Positions 6,253 through 8,278 of a DNA stretch of 8,278 nt are shown here, piece by piece. Below the pieces are notes generated by a model. It was not told the DNA's origin. It made no database searches and worked only from the letters and a program-made list of their open reading frames with translations. This stretch comes from Veillonella sp. GTDB lineage: Bacteria; Bacillota; Negativicutes; Veillonellales; Veillonellaceae. Location: positions 1 to 8,278 of the forward strand of contig NZ_DXLG01000069.1 of NCBI RefSeq assembly GCF_019414865.1, read 5' to 3'. A program made the translations under genes and the position numbers. The number at the start of each line of letters is the position of its first letter. The first letter of the stretch is position 1.

Positions 6253-6281
6253 TTGAAAACAACCACCATATATAGTATACT
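6253..6281 (+). promoter_or_regulatory. Predicted nrdD promoter
   Basis: TTGAAA (6253-6258), a 17-bp spacer, then TATACT (6276-6281), each matching the sigma-70 consensus at 5 of 6 positions. Transcription would start near 6288, leaving a leader of about 130 nt before nrdD. NrdR-like site 2 covers the spacer and the first half of the -10, where a repressor would block RNA polymerase. Confidence 0.78.
6263..6278 (+). promoter_or_regulatory. NrdR-box-like site 2, overlapping the nrdD -10
   Basis: CCACCATATATAGTAT matches the NrdR-box consensus at about 13 of 16 positions. Its start is 32 bp from that of site 1, so the sites are separated by 16 bp and sit on the same face of the helix after about three turns. 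That is the paired arrangement known for NrdR. The identity of the downstream gene (nrdD) supports the call. Confidence 0.68.
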
Positions 6282-6343
6282 GAGTTAGCAGTAAAAATAG
6301 AGAGTTTACTAATAATTCTTTACGTTTTTACATATAAATTTAT

Positions 6344-6369
6344 AAAAGTATGGTATACCATACTTTTTT
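6344..6369 (+). repeat. 24-bp perfect palindrome plus T-run in the nrdD leader (possible attenuator)
   Basis: Positions 6344-6355 (AAAAGTATGGTA) are exactly complementary to 6356-6367, and the T-run continues to 6369. As RNA this folds to a 10-bp stem with a UAUA loop followed by U residues, the form of a weak intrinsic terminator. It lies between the nrdD promoter and nrdD. Another small palindrome, ATAAATTTAT, adjoins it at 6334-6343. As DNA it could equally be a dimeric-regulator operator. Confidence 0.6.
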
Positions 6370-6404
6370 CTTTGTCATAACATATATTTCAGCGGTAACA
6401 AAAT

Positions 6405-6411
6405 GGGGAGG
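6405..6411 (+). promoter_or_regulatory. Ribosome binding site of nrdD
   Basis: GGGGAGG ends 8 nt before the ATG at 6420. This is the strongest Shine-Dalgarno in the window and fixes the nrdD start. Confidence 0.85.
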
Positions 6412-6419
6412 TTGCCAAT

Positions 6420-8278
6420 ATGTTGCAGGTCATTAAACGGGATGGTACAAAGGTACCTTTCGACAAAAACAAAATTGCTTTGGCTATAGAAAAAGCCGAG
6501 CATAGCAGTACAGGGTTGTACGAAGAGGGGTTGGCACAGCGTATTGCTGATGAAATAGAAGAATATGCTACAAAGCTCCAAAAGGACATGACAATTTATG
6601 CTATTGAAGATCAAGTGTACTACAAGTTGATTGAGTATCATAACCCTGCAACGGCACGTGCCTATGAAGGTTACAAAGCTGTTCAAGCTTTTAAACGTCG
6701 TCAAAATACTACAGATGATGATGTAATTGGTTTATTAGATCGTAGTAATGTTAGCGTTCTCGATGAAAACTCTAATAAGGATGCTGCAATTGTATCTACA
6801 CAACGTGATTTAATTGCTGGTGAAGTATCTAAGGATATTGCTCGTCGTAAATTAATTCCTACAGATATTTTAGAAGCCCATGATAGTGGTGCTATTCACT
6901 TCCATGACATGGATTACATTATCCAGCCTATGTTTAACTGTTGCTTGATCAATTTGGAAGATATGCTAACAAATGGTACGGTTATCAATGGTAAGAAAAT
7001 TGATACACCTAAATCCTTCCAAGTGGCATGTACAGTAACAACGCAAATTATTGCCCAAGTTGCATCTGGTCAATACGGCGGTCAAAGTATTAATGGTATC
7101 GATCGCATCTTGGCGCCATTCGTACGTAAATCTTACGAAAAAATCCTTAACAATGTTATTGAAGAACAAGTTGAGATTTACGGGATGGAACCAAATATGG
7201 AAAAAGCCCGTGAAATTGCATGGAAACGCACGCGTAAAGAGGTTAAGGATGGCATCCAAACTATTCAATATCAAATCAATACATTGATGACTACAAATGG
7301 TCAATCTCCATTTGTTACATTGTTTATGTATTTTAAACCTGATTATGAATACGCTAAAGAGGCTGCTCTTATTACAGAAGAGATTTTACGACAACGCATT
7401 AAGGGTGTAAAAAATGAAGCTGATGTATATATTACGCCAGCATTCCCTAAATTGATTTATGTTCTTGATGAACATAATGTAACGCCTGATAGTCCATATT
7501 ACTATTTAACTGAACTTGCTGCACAATGTACTGCTAAACGCATGTATCCAGATTACATTTCCGCTAAGAAGATGAAGGAAAACTATGAAGGTAATGTATT
7601 TAGCCCAATGGGATGTCGTTCTTTCTTATCTCCTTGGAAGGATGAAAAGGGGAACTATAAATTTGATGGTCGCTTTAATATGGGTGTTGTAAGTTTGAAC
7701 TTACCTCAAATTGGCATCTTAGCTCGCGGTAGTGAAGAAAGATTCTTTGAAATTTTAGATAAACGTCTTGAATTAGCTGAAAAAGCATTACTATTACGTT
7801 ACAACTTATTAAAGGATGTCGTAAGTGATGTATCGCCAATTCATTGGCAACACGGTGCTATTGCGCGCCTAAAAAAAGGAAAAAAAATCGCTCGCTTCCT
7901 TACTGGTGGTTATGCAACGATTTCTCTTGGCTACATCGGTATTTATGAAGCAACTCGATTGATTACTGGTGAGTCTAACACAGGTGAAAAAGGTCGTGTA
8001 TTCGCCATGAAAATTATGGATCGTTTAAATGATGCCATCAATCTATGGCATGATAAACATAATCTTGGCTTTGGTTTATATGGTACACCTGCTGAAAGCT
8101 TAACAAATCGATTCTCTTCTCTAGATCGTGCTCGTTTTGGTGTAATTGAAGATATCACCGATAAAGGATATTATACTAATAGCTATCACGTAAATGTTCG
8201 TGAAGAAATCAATGTATTTGATAAGTTTAATTTTGAATCTGAATTCCAAAAGAAATCGACTGGCGGTTGTATTTCCTA
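6420..8278 (+). CDS. nrdD: Anaerobic (class III) ribonucleoside-triphosphate reductase, 3'-truncated by window edge
   Basis: The frame is open from the ATG to the last base, giving 619 complete codons with no stop; the family is usually about 700-730 residues, so roughly the last 100 are missing. Seen: N-terminal ATP-cone, VIKRDGTKVPFDKNKI at 4-19, the dATP/ATP allosteric domain; IHFHDMDY at 159-166; FNCCLINLEDML at 172-183, where Cys174/175 matches the active-site cysteine region (E. coli Cys175); QYGGQS at 218-223; a long TTNGQSPFVTLFMYF block at 291-305; SPMGCRSFL at 395-403 with the second conserved cysteine (Cys399); FNMGVVSLNLPQIG at 419-432; and TGGCIS at the window edge. The glycyl-radical RGYMGY-type motif and the zinc cysteines would lie beyond the edge. 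The enzyme reduces NTPs to dNTPs with formate as reductant and needs the radical-SAM activase NrdG, expected downstream. It indicates growth without oxygen. Probably NrdR-controlled. Confidence 0.96.
   Translation, partial: MLQVIKRDGTKVPFDKNKIALAIEKAEHSSTGLYEEGLAQRIADEIEEYATKLQKDMTIYAIEDQVYYKLIEYHNPATARAYEGYKAVQAFKRRQNTTDDDVIGLLDRSNVSVLDENSNKDAAIVSTQRDLIAGEVSKDIARRKLIPTDILEAHDSGAIHFHDMDYIIQPMFNCCLINLEDMLTNGTVINGKKIDTPKSFQVACTVTTQIIAQVASGQYGGQSINGIDRILAPFVRKSYEKILNNVIEEQVEIYGMEPNMEKAREIAWKRTRKEVKDGIQTIQYQINTLMTTNGQSPFVTLFMYFKPDYEYAKEAALITEEILRQRIKGVKNEADVYITPAFPKLIYVLDEHNVTPDSPYYYLTELAAQCTAKRMYPDYISAKKMKENYEGNVFSPMGCRSFLSPWKDEKGNYKFDGRFNMGVVSLNLPQIGILARGSEERFFEILDKRLELAEKALLLRYNLLKDVVSDVSPIHWQHGAIARLKKGKKIARFLTGGYATISLGYIGIYEATRLITGESNTGEKGRVFAMKIMDRLNDAINLWHDKHNLGFGLYGTPAESLTNRFSSLDRARFGVIEDITDKGYYTNSYHVNVREEINVFDKFNFESEFQKKSTGGCIS

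Noticed and set aside
6344..6369. Palindrome as a back-up terminator for the CpsB-like gene
   Set aside because: That gene already has a strong hairpin at 6180-6232, and a good promoter lies between the two, so the palindrome belongs to the nrdD leader.
6375..6704. Antisense open frames at 6375-6704 and 6389-6589
   Set aside because: Both oppose the ATP-cone region of nrdD, whose protein motifs are unmistakable.
6966..7304. Antisense frame 6966-7304 and same-strand frame 7051-7287 within nrdD
   Set aside because: Both are out-of-frame readings of the conserved nrdD catalytic region.
7943..8158. Antisense open frame near the right edge
   Set aside because: It opposes nrdD and has no motif or RBS of its own.
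1..8278. Insertion sequences, CRISPR arrays, tRNA or rRNA genes
   Set aside because: I looked for repeat-spacer patterns, transposase-like frames and terminal inverted repeats and saw none; nearly all the sequence is explained by the listed genes.

Overview
The window comes from an AT-rich, low-GC bacterial genome. All recognised genes are on the + strand, mostly with good Shine-Dalgarno sites. Codon choice (TTA, GTA, GGT, GAA) and an oxygen-sensitive class III ribonucleotide reductase fit an anaerobic Firmicute. A Veillonella-type Negativicute is my best guess, but that is an inference from overall appearance, not a search result.

Positions 1-5172 are the 3' end of an envelope or capsule polysaccharide operon. 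In order it holds a CapA-family protein (5' end outside the window), a Wzx-type flippase, a UDP-glucuronate 4-epimerase, a UDP-glucose 6-dehydrogenase and a small VanZ-family membrane protein. The genes are tightly packed, with a 1-nt overlap, gaps of 26, 0 and 36 nt, and no internal terminator that I can see. The operon ends at a perfect 17-bp hairpin whose A-tract/T-tract flanks suit termination in both directions. Ugd and the epimerase together would convert UDP-glucose to UDP-glucuronate and then UDP-galacturonate. The flippase would export the lipid-linked repeat unit.

Positions 5173-6232 are a separate single-gene unit between two terminators. It has its own promoter and a roughly 88-nt leader with short overlapping ATGA mini-ORFs and an inverted repeat. 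Its gene has the length and layout of a CpsB/CapC/YwqE-type PHP-fold tyrosine phosphatase, but nearly every metal-binding and catalytic position is substituted. This is the most unusual item in the window: either a pseudophosphatase or a PHP domain with a rebuilt site.

Positions 6231-8278 begin the anaerobic ribonucleotide reductase gene nrdD, which runs off the right edge. Upstream is a strong sigma-70-type promoter. Two NrdR-box-like sites exactly 32 bp apart flank its -35 and overlap its -10. A 24-bp perfect palindrome followed by a T-run lies in the leader, between promoter and gene. No RNA genes, insertion sequences or CRISPR arrays were seen.
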